Positions 34,269 to 45,160 of a stretch of 64,000 nucleotides of DNA are shown in pieces. This DNA is from Crocodylus rhombifer. Taxonomy: Eukaryota; Chordata; Crocodylia; Crocodylidae. How positions within the stretch are numbered: the stretch's first letter is position 1; each line of letters starts with the position of its first letter. The notes below the pieces were generated by a model, which was not told the DNA's origin, ran no database searches, and saw nothing but the letters and a program-made list of their open reading frames with translations. The stretch lies in contig JAVSML010001066.1 of assembly GCA_038503035.1 (NCBI GenBank), positions 372,001-436,000 of the forward strand. The letters run 5' to 3'. Both the position numbers and the translations under genes were made by a program.

Positions 34269-36777
34269 ACAAGCATCAAATACTTGCTACAGTATTTTCT
34301 TTCCCTTGATGCAGCCTTTAAAGTTCCCTAGCCATATAGGCTGTTCGTAGATGTGTTCATCATTTTCTAAAACATGTTAACTGATTTGTTTCATGCAGTT
34401 TGAATCAAATTCCAATTCAAATTAAGGGTTAATAGATTATCATCGACCATCAGCCCCTTAACAGACCCAATTTGCAGCCTCTGTGCCTGGGTTTAGGCGC
34501 TTAACGTTTGTGGTTGGAAGTAATTGGGAGGAGCTAAGAAGCCTGTTTTAGCACTGCTACATTGTTGCAAACCTACTGGCATTTATCTAAAGTACTGTTC
34601 CAGAAGCCATAATGCATGCAATTAAGCTGAGTGTTGATGGCCATCTCAGCCAATGTGTTGGAGTGGGGAAGAGGGGAAGCTTGTTTGCCTCCTTCTCCAC
34701 AGATGGGTAGCCTGTGTGCTTGGGCAAAGCTGGGGGCTTACTTAGGATAATGACACATAGTTACAGTATGGGGGTGCTGGCACATTTTACTTTATAAACG
34801 GTGTTACTTTGTGCCTGATAGACTTTGTTGTGTTGCAGAAACACAACTGAGTTTACCTTGAGGGAATTAATACATAACTTACTTAAGCACTATAACTCTA
34901 AAAGGACAGAGACAGGAAAACTTTTTCATAATATAAGGTAAACAGATGGACTTATTTAAAAAGCTGAAGAAAGATTTACTCTTATTTGCATGTTTGAACC
35001 TACATCAAGTTCTTGCACTTCTTAATTGCAAGGATAAAGACTTGTGGCCAAAAATTCTCCTCTCCAGATCTCTTGAGAATCAACCTTAAAATGGCTAACA
35101 AAATCTAGAGAGAGAGAGAGAGAAATATTTATGTAAATTACCCTCAGTCTAAGGGAAGGAACACTGAACACTATTTCCTCTCAACAGCTATTGCTAATTA
35201 ACAGCTTCTCTTCCTCTTCCTTTTCCTTTCCTCCACAGTCATGTCCCCTTCTCTTCTAATATGTGAAATCTAGGTCATGTTTGCCAACATTTTGGGATAC
35301 ATATTTTATAATATAAACTTTCATTTGCCCCTGGATAAATCCATAGTCTTCCATAGGATTGCAAACATGTGAACAAGAACAGAAACAGTCTCTGTTGTTC
35401 CTTTCTTTCAGCTGTATATTTTGCTGCACCTTTTCCAGTATAAAACTAGCTTTACTAATTTTAAAATTTGTCTTTATTCTCCTCAAAAAAAACCTTCTTT
35501 CATATCTCTTCCATTTCCAAGCTATTTTATTTTCTGTTACTGTCTTCTCCATTACTTATAGCTCCCTTTTTTATTTAAATATTTTTTTCCTTTTCAATCT
35601 AGTGCTTTACAGTGTTTTTTCTTCACTTCCCTTTTTCAAACATCTTCTTTGTTAAATCTCTTTCCTTTTATTCTCTTCTTTTCTTTTCTTGACTTCAGTA
35701 GGAACCTGTTGAAGCCTACTTACCTTCCATAAAGCTTAATGGGTATCAGTGCAATGTTTTTCCCCCCAATAATTGGATACCAACTAGGCAAGTGTATGAA
35801 AATTGCATTATCTTAGTTTGATCCATCTGGCAAAGCCTTAGTTGAAAGTATTAAAGTCTTTGTCACAGTGTGAAAGTGGTAGGCTCTCACAGACCAGAAA
35901 GGGGAGTGAGTTCTACAGTCAATGATACTCCATTAAGGATGGCTTGCCTCCAGCCCACACCAAGGCACTCTGGGTAAGAGAAAGTCTACTGACAAGGCTG
36001 TGGTGATGCATGATCATGCCTTAGGTAACCAGGGCCCAAATTGTATGGGGCTGTATAGAGAGAAAACAATTTATTGAATTGGTTGGGATTCTTATTTTCT
36101 TTGACAAGTGTAAAGAACTTAGCTTAAAAAGTGAGAATGCAGAAATAACAATTGATGACAAGTCTGAGCTACTACTAAGGGAATTATTTTAGATCGACTG
36201 GACTGTTGTGATGTTCATTATCAATGACTTCTGCAAATCAAATATTGATGAAATGAGATTAAGCCTTTAATAAGGCAATTTATTTCATTAGTGGAACATG
36301 TAATTTTTCACATCTGTTCATTAGTGTGGATTGAAATGATGCATCTTATACAGAAATATTCATTAGTGAACATTAATTTTATAGCTTACTTTGTAAGAAA
36401 AAATTATGAACAAATGATGCCCTGGCAGCTAACTCATATAAGCATATTGACCAGCAGGCTATTAGATTCACTAATAGTGCCTAGAACATTGTACATCCCA
36501 TTTTGATCATTAAAAAAACCCAGAAAAATAAAAAGGCATTTCTTTGGAATTTATGAAAAGATAGGTTTAATTGCCCCTGATTTCCTCAAGAACCATCATC
36601 CCACAGTCACTCTGGGATATATAAGTTGCACCTCGATGATTGTTGTATAAATAGCTTAAATTTGAACTAAGTTTCTGGCTTGCATGTGAAATGTGGAGAT
36701 GAAAAATAAACAGCATAGGTATATCTTGATAGGGAGAGAGGATCTATGGAGAAGGAAAAACTCTTGTTAGGTAATAG
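34269..36777. other. Unique DNA with simple-sequence patches
   Basis: No gene seen. (ag)n at 35107-35123, and a strongly pyrimidine-rich stretch at about 35200-35700 on the plus strand. A short imperfect hairpin lies at 34258-34300 (gaaaatacagta ... tacagtattttc). The rest is AT-rich. Confidence 0.5.
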
Positions 36778-37091
36778 GCATGTCTACATATGTGCATTTA
36801 ATACACACTAGTCTGATTAAAGGCCCTTAATGCCCTTAATGTGCCTTTACACATGATCGACCTTAATGCACCAATAAAAATGGTGATTTTAGGCTAATCC
36901 CACCTAAATTTGACACCTGCATAAAGTAAGTATCAAATTTGGCTTGATTAGTTAAAGCACATTAATGCATATGTAGATGCATTAATGCGTATTAACACAG
37001 GGACTTTAGTGTTGGGTCTGCCCAGCCCTAGGGCTCCTGGCTGGTCACCTCTTTTCCTCCAGGGTTAAGCTGCTCTCTGGCAGCCCCTAGC

Positions 37092-37466
37092 TGCAGGCTA
37101 TAAAAGTCTCCAGACATTTTGTGCCTTGTGGCACACAGCATAGGGAGCCTGAAGGAGCCAATGCTGTCTGCAGTAACCCACCAGGTCCTATGTGCCCCCT
37201 GGACAGAACCCAGGCAGCCTCTGCCTGTTCTGTCCCCTAGCCAGAGCTGCTCCTTGGCTACAGGTGAGTGTTGCAAAAGGCTAGCAGTTTGCTGTGCCAC
37301 TTGCCCAGCCCTGAGGTTCCCCCAGGGCTGCTGGTCTGCTGTCTATGGTAGCAGGTCCAGCACCTGCTCCCTGCTGCTCCTTACCCCCAGCACTGTCTCT
37401 TTGCAAGCACTGTGGTAAAGTGCCTCTGCCACATGGCTCGCAGTCACTGGCCATGCCCCTGTCCAG
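37092..37466 (+). promoter_or_regulatory. TATA box and 5' intron-like signals of the SANT gene
   Basis: 'gctataaaagtc' (TATA at about 37098) stands upstream of a consensus donor 'ctacag|gtgagt' at 37262/37263 and an acceptor-like 'cccctgtccag|gatg' at 37466/37467. Their order suits a promoter, a 5' non-coding exon and an intron in front of the SANT-coding exon. This is inference from the signals only. Confidence 0.35.
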
Positions 37467-37599
37467 GATGCTGCTGGCAGCCGTCCAGGGCTGGCATCAC
37501 AAGGATAGCTGCGTGGCGCCCAGAGGACTGGTGCAGGGAGCATGTCCAGCACATAGTCTCCAGCAAGCCCCAGCTCTGCCTGTGTGCCCTCATCCATCC

Positions 37600-37872
37600 C
37601 AAGTGCCCAAGCCCCCAGCTGGACCCAGGAGGAGGTGCATGATGTTGTGTCACTCTAGGCTGGGGCAACATCCAGAGGCAATTCATGTGGGGTAGGTGCT
37701 TGAACTTCCACATTTATGAGGCCATATCCAGTAGCATGCATGTGTGACGTCACTCCCAGATGTCATGGCAGTGCTGTGTGAAGGCTAAGGTCTTGCAGGC
37801 ACAATGGGTGGCTGTGACTGAGTTCAACTGTCAGTTTGGTCATGCCCAAGAGACCATGAACAGCATGTGCCC
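37600..37872 (+). pseudogene. SANT/Myb-like transposon protein remnant
   Basis: The trihelix-type SANT/Myb domain can be followed: WTQEEVHDVVSL (37620-37655), then after a stop at 37656 and a frameshift WGNIQRQFMWG (37661-37693), LNFHIYEAISSSMH (37700-37741), a stop at 37745, and QCCVKAKVLQAQW (37769-37807). The spaced Trp residues, FHIYEAIS and the 'QC.vK.K.L' helix fit the DNA-binding partner protein of Harbinger transposons. Downstream to about 38700 the DNA is GC-rich without a clear frame. I could not fix the start codon. Dead gene. Confidence 0.65.
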
Positions 37873-38962
37873 CTGACAGCTGAGGGGGCATGGCTGCACT
37901 GGTGGTGGTGGGAGCATGGCAGCAGTGAGTAGGGAGCTTCCACAGACGCTGCCAGCACTGTTGGCAAGGGGTGGTGAGTGCTGACCAGGGTTCAGCAACC
38001 ACCCACAGGTGCTGCCACCAGTGTCAGTGGTGGGGTAGTGAGCAGTTACTGCCTGCAGGGAGTGCACCCCTGTTTGCAAGGGGTGTACCACGATGCTCAG
38101 GGGTGCATGTGCACCTGCGTGCACCCCCTACATGTCATCCCTGCAAAAGACCCCACCCTTCATGCGGGAGCTGACCCATATTTTGACTGGCACCAGCAGG
38201 GGCAGCCTGCCCTTGCCCAGACCCTTTCCTGACACCTCTGGTGATGCATCTGCCCAGTTTCTGCTTTGCCCTTGGTCCATCCCACAACTCACCGTGAGCG
38301 GCTGGCCATGTCACCACTGGCTGTCAACTCCTCCCTGAGGTGGAGAGAGGAGGTGGGAGGAGGTTCTGGTCTGCCACACACTGCAGGCCATGGACTTCCA
38401 CCTAACCCAGGAGGTGCACAGTCCCACGTAGGTGAGCTTCCCAGGGTAATTGTCTCTGATATGTCCTCCATAGGAGGTCTATCTTGAGCAGATTCTTTTT
38501 GGTATTGGGTGGTGGAACCGGAGCGTGCTCCATCCACTCCATGCATTGACCTGGTATTGCAGTGCTTCCAGGACCGGTGCAAAAAAACAGAAAAAAAAAA
38601 AAAAGGCCATGGACATTGGGCACAGCTGAACACTGTCACTGACAGGGAGCTCAATGCTGAGCCAACAGCCTTGCCCGCCCCAGACACGTGGTAAGTCCTG
38701 CACTGGGGAAACTGTCTGCAGCCAGGATCCTGGCCACTTGCCACTAGATTCTGTGCCCCCACTGCACAGTCCCCCACTCCAGGGCACAGAGAAGACTTAG
38801 ACTCTTGTACATAGTTTTCAGTTTGGGAGGAGGGTTTTTTATTTTTTGTTGATGGGGAGGGGGGTGGAGGGGCTCTCTGTGTTGGGGAGGGTGTGGGAAG
38901 GGGGCTCTGTTGGTTGAGGGGGAAGGTGGAGGGGTAGGGGTGAGGGTTGTCAGGAGAATAAA
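37873..38962 (+). other. Probable 3' part and poly(A) site of the SANT gene
   Basis: GC-rich DNA with fragmentary frames (for example 'DLVLQCFQDRCKKTEKKKKG' near 38549-38608), an A-run at 38588-38604, a long G-rich tract at 38815-38945, then AATAAA at 38957-38962. The layout suits a decayed C-terminus, 3' UTR and poly(A) signal, but no family match is visible. Confidence 0.35.
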
Positions 38963-38994
38963 GGTTTTCATAGAAAATGTGCGTGTCCTGGAGT

Positions 38995-39273
38995 GGTGCG
39001 GGGGGGGGGGCAGGAGGTAAGAGGTGTGTGGATGGCAGGGCAGGTGTCAGTGGGGATGGCTGGGTGCACCTCCTGGGTACACCTCCCAGTGTCCTGGGGC
39101 TGGAGGTGGATCAGCAGGTCTTCAAAGGTGGCTTGGGTCATCTGGAGTGTGTCAACCCACGATTGTCATCCCATTCCTGCAGTATGATGCACTGTCACCA
39201 GTCCTGGTTGGTGTGGCTGGCCCAATGGAAGCAGTGCTGGTGAAACAGGAAGGAGATGATGGTCCTGGTGGGG
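38995..39273 (-). pseudogene. HARBI1-like transposase, N-terminal fragment
   Basis: The minus strand reads EWDDNR (39176-39159), then, after a one-base frameshift, WVDTLQMTQATFEDLLIHLQ, and further 'VHPAIPTDTCPA'. This matches the N-terminal pattern of HARBI1-like transposases ('WDd..W..nFRMtratF.eL...L.P.l.r.dT..r.pIp...rvAi'). The catalytic DDE domain is absent; beyond 38995 the frame is lost in a G-run. Upstream sequence continues on the far side of the CR1. Confidence 0.62.
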
Positions 39274-42200
39274 TTTCATAGTTTCATAGTAGCTAGAGTC
39301 AGAAGGGACCTAGGAAGATCATCTAGTCCAACCCCCTGCCTTGGCAGGAAAGAGCACCGGGGTCAGATGACCCCGGCAAGGTGCTCATCTAACTTCCTTT
39401 TAAAAATCCCTAGGCTAGGAGCCTGCACCACTTCCCCTGGAAGCCGGTTCCAGGCCCTAGCCACCCTGACTGTGAAGTAGCGCCTCCTAATATCTAATCT
39501 AAACCTACCCTCCGCCAGCTTGTGACCGTTATTCCTGGTCACTCCTGGCAGCGCACGGGGGAACAGGGACTCCCCCAATACCTGCTGATCCCCCCTGACC
39601 AGTTTGTAGCAGGCCACAAGGTCCCCCCTTAACCTTCTCTTGTGGAGGCTAAACAGGTTCAGGTCCTGTAGCCTCTCCTCATAAGGCTTGCCCTGATGAC
39701 CCCTGATCATACGAGTGGCCCTCCTCTGGACTCTTTCCATATCGTCCACGTCCCTCTTGAAGTGTGGCGCCCAGAACTGGACGCAGTACTCCAGCTGCGG
39801 CCTGACCAGTGCCGCATAGAGGGGGAGGATCACCTCCCTGGACCTGCTCGAGATGCATCTGTGGATGCATGACAGGGTACAGTTGGCCTTCTTGACTGCC
39901 TTCCCACACTGCCGGCCCATGTTCATCGTGGAGTCAATGACGACTCCAAGATCCTTTTCCGTCTCCGTGCTGGCAAGAGGGGAGTTCCCCAACCTGTAAG
40001 TGTGGTGCCGGTTCTTCCTCCCCATGTGCAACACCTTGCACTTATCAGTGTTAAACCCCATCCTATTCTCATCCACCCACTGTTGCAACCTGTCAAGGTC
40101 AGCTTGTAGCCTATTGCACCCTTCTAGTGAACCCACATTCCCCCACATCTTAATGTCATCAGCAAACTTGAACAGGGTGCTTTCTACCCCCTCATCCAAG
40201 TCACTGATGAAGATGTTGAACAGTGTGGGCCCGAGGACCGAGCCCTGCGGAACCCCACTGCCCACGTCCTTCCAGGTCGAGAAGAACCCATCCACTACCA
40301 CCCTCTGGGTGCGGCCCTCTAACCAGTTGGCTACCCATTTGACCGTGTGGGCATCGACACGGCTTTTTGATGAGGACAGGGTGAGAGACAGTGTCGAAAG
40401 CCTTCCGGAAGTCCAGAAAGACTACATCCACAGCAACCCCTGCGTCTAATGATTTGGTGACCTGATCGTAAAAGGCCACCAGGTTGGTCTGACAAGACCT
40501 GCCACTGATGAACCCATGTTGGTTGCCCCTGAGCATGCATTCCCCTGCAAGGCCCTCCTGGATGTGTGCCAGGATAATTTTTTCAAAGAGCTTACCCGGG
40601 ATTGAGGTAAGACTAACTGGCCTGTAATTTCCCGGGTCCTCTTTTTTTCCCTTTTTGAAGATAGGGACCACATTGGCCCTCTTCCAGTCCTCCGGCACCT
40701 CACCAGAGCACCACGAGTGCTCATAGAGCCGCGCCAGGGGTCCCGCAATGACCTCGGACAGTTCCTGTAGAACCCTAGGGTGAAGATCGTCCAGACCAGC
40801 GGACTTGAACACGTCCAGCCTCTCCAGAAGTACCCTAACTAACTCCTCGCTAACCCCTGGCCCAGGCGTGTCTCTCCCAGGGCCCGAGGGGGGCCCAGCA
40901 GGGAGGTGGCTGAACTGGTCCCTACTTAGGAAGACAGAGGCAAAGAAATCGTTAAATATGTTAGCTTTGTCATCTGGCATGACGACTAAGTTGCCCATCG
41001 TGTCCTGCAGGGGCCCCACATTACCCGGGACCCTCTTTTTACCCCCTATGTATTTGAAGAAGGACTTCTTATTGTCCTTAATCCGGGAAGCTAGTCCTAT
41101 CTCCATCTTTGCCTTGGCCTTCCTGACTGCCCCCCTACATCCTCGGGCGACTGTAACGTAGTCCTTCTTGGTGATGACCCCATCCCTCCATTGGGTGTAT
41201 GCCTCCCTTTTAGCAAGGAGACATTCCCGGATGCTCCTAGTGAGCCATGGGGGTTTATGTGCCCTCCTGCTCCCTTTGACCCTTGTTGGGATTACCTCCC
41301 TTTGGGCATGGAGGATCGTCTCCTTAAGGAGCAACCACTCACCTTGGACATCTGGCTCCCTTCCCCTCTGGGTCCTCAGCGCTTCCCCAACGATCCTCCT
41401 TAGCTTGTTGAAGTCAGCCCTCCTAAAGTCTAGGGCTGTTGCCTTGCTGCAGCCCTTTGCCACCTTACGCTGGATGGTGAATTCCAGCAAGCGATGATCA
41501 CTGTCTCCCAGGTGGCCCATCACCCGCAGCCCCCTCACCAGGTCATCACCCGTGGACAGCACCAGGTCCAACAAGGCGTCTCCCCTGGTGGGGCTGTGCA
41601 CCTCCTGGGTTAGATGGAGGTCCTGCACTCTGGCTAAGAACCGACGTGAGCGATCAGACTTAGCTGACTGCTCTTCCCAGCAGATGTCTGGGAAGTTCAG
41701 GTCCCCCATGATGACCACATCCTTAGCCCTCACTGCCTCTGTGAGCTGACCTAAGAATTCCTGGTCGAGCTCTTCTCCCTGGTTGGGAGGTCTATAGTAG
41801 ACTCCCACCGTTAAGTCTCTATCCCCTGGACTGCCTTTTACTCTAACCCAGGGCACCTCAGAGTGCCCCCCCTCTACCCCCTGCTAATTGACGAGGAAGT
41901 ATATTCCTCCTTGATGTAGAGTGCTACTCCTCCACCTTTCCTTCCTATCCTGTCCCTTCTGTATAGCCTATAGCCCTTGACACTCACCGCCCAGTCATGC
42001 GATGAGTCCCACCACGTTTCTGTGATCCCCACTATGTCAGGGCTGGTGACAGCTAGGAGGAGGGCGAGTTCCTCCTGCTTCTTCCCCATACTTCGAGCAT
42101 TCGTGTAGAGGCATTTGAGGCCTCCAACGGTTGTGCCCACTGACCCCCTAGTCTCAGCAATGCCCCGTCCCCCATCACTTACCTGTTTCTCCCTTTTGAC

Positions 42201-42300
42201 CATTGGTCTGGGCTCGCTGGCTGTTGCTGGGCCTGGTAGTTCATCGTCTCCTCCACCCTCATCTTCCCCCTCCCCCGACGAGCTTGTCCCAGAGCCTGTG
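39274..42300 (-). mobile_element. Young, nearly full ORF2 CR1 LINE
   Basis: The 3' tail lies at 39274 (reverse of ctatgaaactatgaa), and the body extends to about 42300, where CR1-like sequence gives way to the Harbinger element. It is the best-preserved element of the window and belongs to the same subfamily as 26601-26866. The 5' boundary is approximate. Confidence 0.93.
39363..42300 (-). pseudogene. CR1 ORF2 (endonuclease/reverse transcriptase), nearly intact
   Basis: Endonuclease: 'LYTNARSM' and DIVGITETWWDSSHDW (about 42115-42000), GGGVALYIKEEY (41935), GDLNFPDICWE (about 41710-41678), GDSDHRLLEFTIQRK (about 41510-41467). Linker: KKSFFKYIGGKKRVPGNVGP (41070-41011). RT: NYRPVSLTSIPGKLFEKII (about 40640-40583), HGFISGRSCQTNLVAFYDQV (about 40522-40463), FLDFRKAFDTVSH (about 40420), SGVPQGSVLGPTLFNIFISD (about 40262-40203), and the catalytic FADD near 40170-40159. 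C-terminal domain: [20 protein letters not shown] (about 39810-39750). Three frames are needed, with breaks near 41880 and near 40370-40390; otherwise almost no damage. Confidence 0.93.
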
Positions 42301-42525
42301 GCTGCTGTGGCTGCTGGCAGCATCTGTGCAGCAATGAGGGCCCCAGAAGGCCATGTACCAGCCATCCAGCAGGTGGCCAAACACCAGGTGCTCAGAACGG
42401 TGACCAGGGAGCAGGACAGCGGTGGCAGCCCTGAAGAGCTGGAGACCCAGTCCCTGGGTACCAGGGCCAGGAGCTGGGGCAGCCAGGGCTAGGAAGTGCA
42501 GCTGCAGCAGAAGCGGAGCAGGCAC
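42301..42525 (-). pseudogene. Possible 5' part of the HARBI1-like transposase
   Basis: The minus strand is open and reads 'SEHLVFGHLLDGWYMAFW' near 42395-42340. With its position directly upstream of the fragment at 38995-39273 (once the CR1 is removed), this suits the variable N-terminal region of a Harbinger transposase. The sequence signal alone is weak. Confidence 0.33.
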
Positions 42526-42574
42526 ATGCTACCTTTCTGCCACACTGCTACTCTGACAACATGTGTAGACACCT

Positions 42575-43053
42575 AAATGGGACAGTCAACAGCCACCTCT
42601 AGGCTGTACATGCAGACTTTCCTGCATAGCCTAAGGCTGGGTGGGGAACTCTCCCTGTGCAGGGACCTCCCAGCCCCCACTCCTCCACAACTGCAATTGC
42701 AGAGCAGGGGCTGGGAACTCCCTGACTCCAAGGCAGGGGGACATTGTCCCCACCTAGGCTCTGGTGGTGGAGCCTGGCCTGGCAGCAAGGAAGTTCCTGG
42801 GGGTAGGGAGCAATCTACCGCCCCCTGCTGCTCAGCTGACTGGGAGTAAATTTATTCCCCGTCAGCTGTTTACAGATGCTGCACTGCGCAGTAATTACTC
42901 AGCAGTTAATTTGCTACTTGCATTTGCAGGTAGCAAATTAAGGGATGAACGGAAGAAATTATTGTGCAGCATGTGTAGCCAGTGATGTTTACTATGCAGT
43001 AATTAGCTGTACTGCATAGTAAAGTGTCTTGTGTAAACACACCCCCTAAGTAT
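42575..43053. mobile_element. Truncated copy of the 43641 MITE
   Basis: Collinear with 44115-44631: 'gacagtcaacagccacctc' against 'gacagtccccacccacctc', 'ctgggaactcc', the 'gctgactggga' block, 'tttgctacttg' and the terminal 'aaacacacccc'. The left half is missing, its end abutting the right end of the Harbinger element. A hairpin (42906-42917 with 42930-42941, ttaatttgctac) is present. Non-coding. Confidence 0.65.
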
Positions 43054-43640
43054 CTATTCGAAAGGGTAGATTGGGGAGGGGGTTAAACCTCAGCTCAGAC
43101 TTTGACCTGATTAAAAATTGGCCTGCTGTTTCTCTGTCATCTGCTTGGTATCCATTCTCTCATAATTTAATGAAGATGATTTTCAGAAGTTTGTTTTAAA
43201 ATTCAGTATGAAAATCTAGTAGCAAAACAACAAGAATATACACTCTTTTGCTTTTCTGGGTAGATCTAAATCAGTTCATTTGGTTACCCTGAACCAAAAA
43301 AACCAGGAACAGTACTTTTTAATATATCATACCAATGATTCAGATACCATATTTAACGTATAGGCTGGTAAAACTGTATAATGTATTGACCAATAGTTTG
43401 GAATCAAGAATGTGTGCTAGTTTCTTCAGAAAGCTCAGACTGCTAGCCATCTCAAAATTAGCAAAAATTAGTATTTTTTAAATTCAGACCTTAAAATTTA
43501 TAGTAGGTTTTGCCAACTATGAAACAAGGTTATGTTTTTTACTATGGGAAAAATGAAAAAAAAAATACATGATTTAATATGTCTATGGCTATACATTGCT
43601 TCTGCTTGCAAAAATAGTTTACCCAACAGTAATACTAACT
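43054..43640. other. AT-rich, no gene
   Basis: No feature recognised between the two related MITEs. Confidence 0.45.
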
Positions 43641-44631
43641 GGGCATGTCTAGACATGCATTTACTCCAGCCCAAATTTACTCTCACGTAAACTACTCCAG
43701 AGTCAGGGTCTTTGGGCAGGCACCTACACATGCAGGGTCCCTGCAGCCCTGCAATGGGCCCCTGGTGCCACCAGGGGGAGCTCCAGGCTCCCCCTGGGTG
43801 CTAGCTCAGGGGCTGGCAGGGAGCACTGGGCCAGGAGACAGCTGTCTCCTGGCCCCAGGAAGCTGCTTGCTGCTGGGGTAGGGACAATGTCCCCTTGCCC
43901 TTGAAGTAGGGAACTCCTAGCCCTGGCTCCCTGATAAGGAGCTTGGAAAGAGCTTCAGGGGAGGGTCAGGTCCCAAACCCCTACCCTGACCCACTGGTGG
44001 AGTAGCTAGCTTGCTGCTAGCTGCCCCACCAGTGGATCAGGGCAGGGGTCTGGGACCTGCCCCTGAGCAGGACAGTTCCCAGCCAGCCCAGCTGGCTGGG
44101 GATTGCTCGAAACAGGACAGTCCCCACCCACCTCCAGGTTGTACATGCTTCTTGGCACAGCCTGGGGCTGGCTGGGAACTGTCCCAATCTGGGGCAGGTT
44201 CCAGCCAGATCCAGGCTGGGCAGGGAACTGGCCCCATGCAAAGAGAGCTCCTAGCCCCTGGTCCATTATTGCAATCTGGGAGCAGGTGGCTTGAAACTCC
44301 CTGCTGCCAGGCCAGGGGACATAGTACTTACCCTGACTCCTGTGGCAGAGCCTGCACTGGCAGCAGGGAGCTCCCAGGGGTAGGGTGCTATCTCCTGCCC
44401 CTGGTGGATGGCTGACTGGGAACAGATTTTGCTCTCTGTCAGGCATCTACATGAGTGCTACTGCACCATTACTAATCCCGAGTAAATTTGCTACTTGTAT
44501 TTGCAGTTAGGAAATTTACTTGGGATTAGGGACGTTTACTGTGAAGTAAGCATGTGTACATATACATGCACATGCTTAGTTAGCAGTAAACTCTGCTAAT
44601 GTGAAGTTAAGCATTTCATGTAGACACACCC
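43641..44631. mobile_element. Complete MITE, TIR gggcatgtctaga
   Basis: Left end 'gggcatgtctagacatgca'; the reverse complement of the right end is 'gggtgtgtctacatgaaat'. 991 bp, GC-rich centre, AT-rich termini with 'gtaaatttact' words, no transposase. It contains a 28-bp perfect palindrome (43828-43855) and an 18-bp hairpin (44472-44529). The TIR resembles those of the Harbinger element at 36778, so it may be a deletion derivative of a relative. Target duplication unclear. Confidence 0.7.
44472..44529 (+). repeat. 18-bp hairpin in the MITE
   Basis: 44472-44489 (ctaatcccgagtaaattt) pairs with 44512-44529 (aaatttacttgggattag) throughout if one G-U pair is allowed, with a 22-base loop. A transcript through this would fold into a compact stem-loop. 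Confidence 0.75.
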
Positions 44632-44924
44632 ATGTTGTAGGAAATTAACATTATTAGTCTGCAGATCATGCCACAACACTTTTCTTCTGTTTATCTAGGC
44701 TTTACCTACTGAGGTGGCTTAACTGGAAAAAAATACCCATGAATAGAAATGTATTTTCTTTTGAATATATTGATAAAAGTTACTATTTTGGATTTACATA
44801 AACTACTTGACTGATTCACAGAAAAACCCCAAGAAATAAATCATTGGTATCTAGCATTCAATGCAGCTATAATAAAGAGGGGACAAATAACATATCTACC
44901 ATCGAATCATGAGAAAGAACATTA
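44632..44924. other. No recognised gene
   Basis: AT-rich DNA. Confidence 0.4.
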
Positions 44925-45160
44925 CTTTGTTGGTATATGTTTGTATACTATCTAACACAATAGGACTTCATCTGGCTATAGCGCTTAGGAGTAACCACAA
45001 TCTAAATGTTTAATAATGCTATGAAGGAGAAAAGAAACATTCTCCCCCTACGATAACCATTACTTATTATTAAATATCACATGGTAGGGTAAAGCCTAAT
45101 GGTCCCAATAGAGTTAGCATTGTGCTAGGCATTGTATGAAAAACCAGAATTGTTCTTTTA
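44925..45160 (+). repeat. Two L2/MIR-like relics side by side
   Basis: At 44935-45025, 'tgtttgtatactatctaac' with 'caataggacttcatctgg' and 'tagcgcttagg' followed by 'aatctaaatgtttaataat' matches the same ancient 3' pattern as 33163-33275. At 45088-45155, 'gcattgtgctaggcattgta' resembles the MIR core ('attgtgctaggcactgta'). Confidence 0.45.

Larger units (their letters stand above)
36778..42574. mobile_element. PIF/Harbinger-type transposon remnant, split by a CR1
   Basis: The left end GGCATGTCTACATATGT and the reverse complement of the right end GGTGTCTACACATGT are TIR-like. Between them lie a SANT/Myb-like remnant on the plus strand and a HARBI1-like transposase remnant on the minus strand, the two gene types encoded by PIF/Harbinger elements. 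A 3-kb CR1 interrupts the transposase side. Subterminal DNA is rich in 'cattaatg' words. A 3-bp target duplication is not certain. The right boundary may instead be at 43053 if the next MITE belongs to the same element. Confidence 0.6.

Noticed and set aside
35200..35700. Pyrimidine-rich tract considered as a splice or regulatory region
   Set aside because: It is long and uniformly T/C-rich with no exon on either side, so it is better viewed as simple-sequence drift.
37745..37752. Perfect CRE-like TGACGTCA
   Set aside because: It falls within the coding remnant of the SANT domain and is most simply a chance match.
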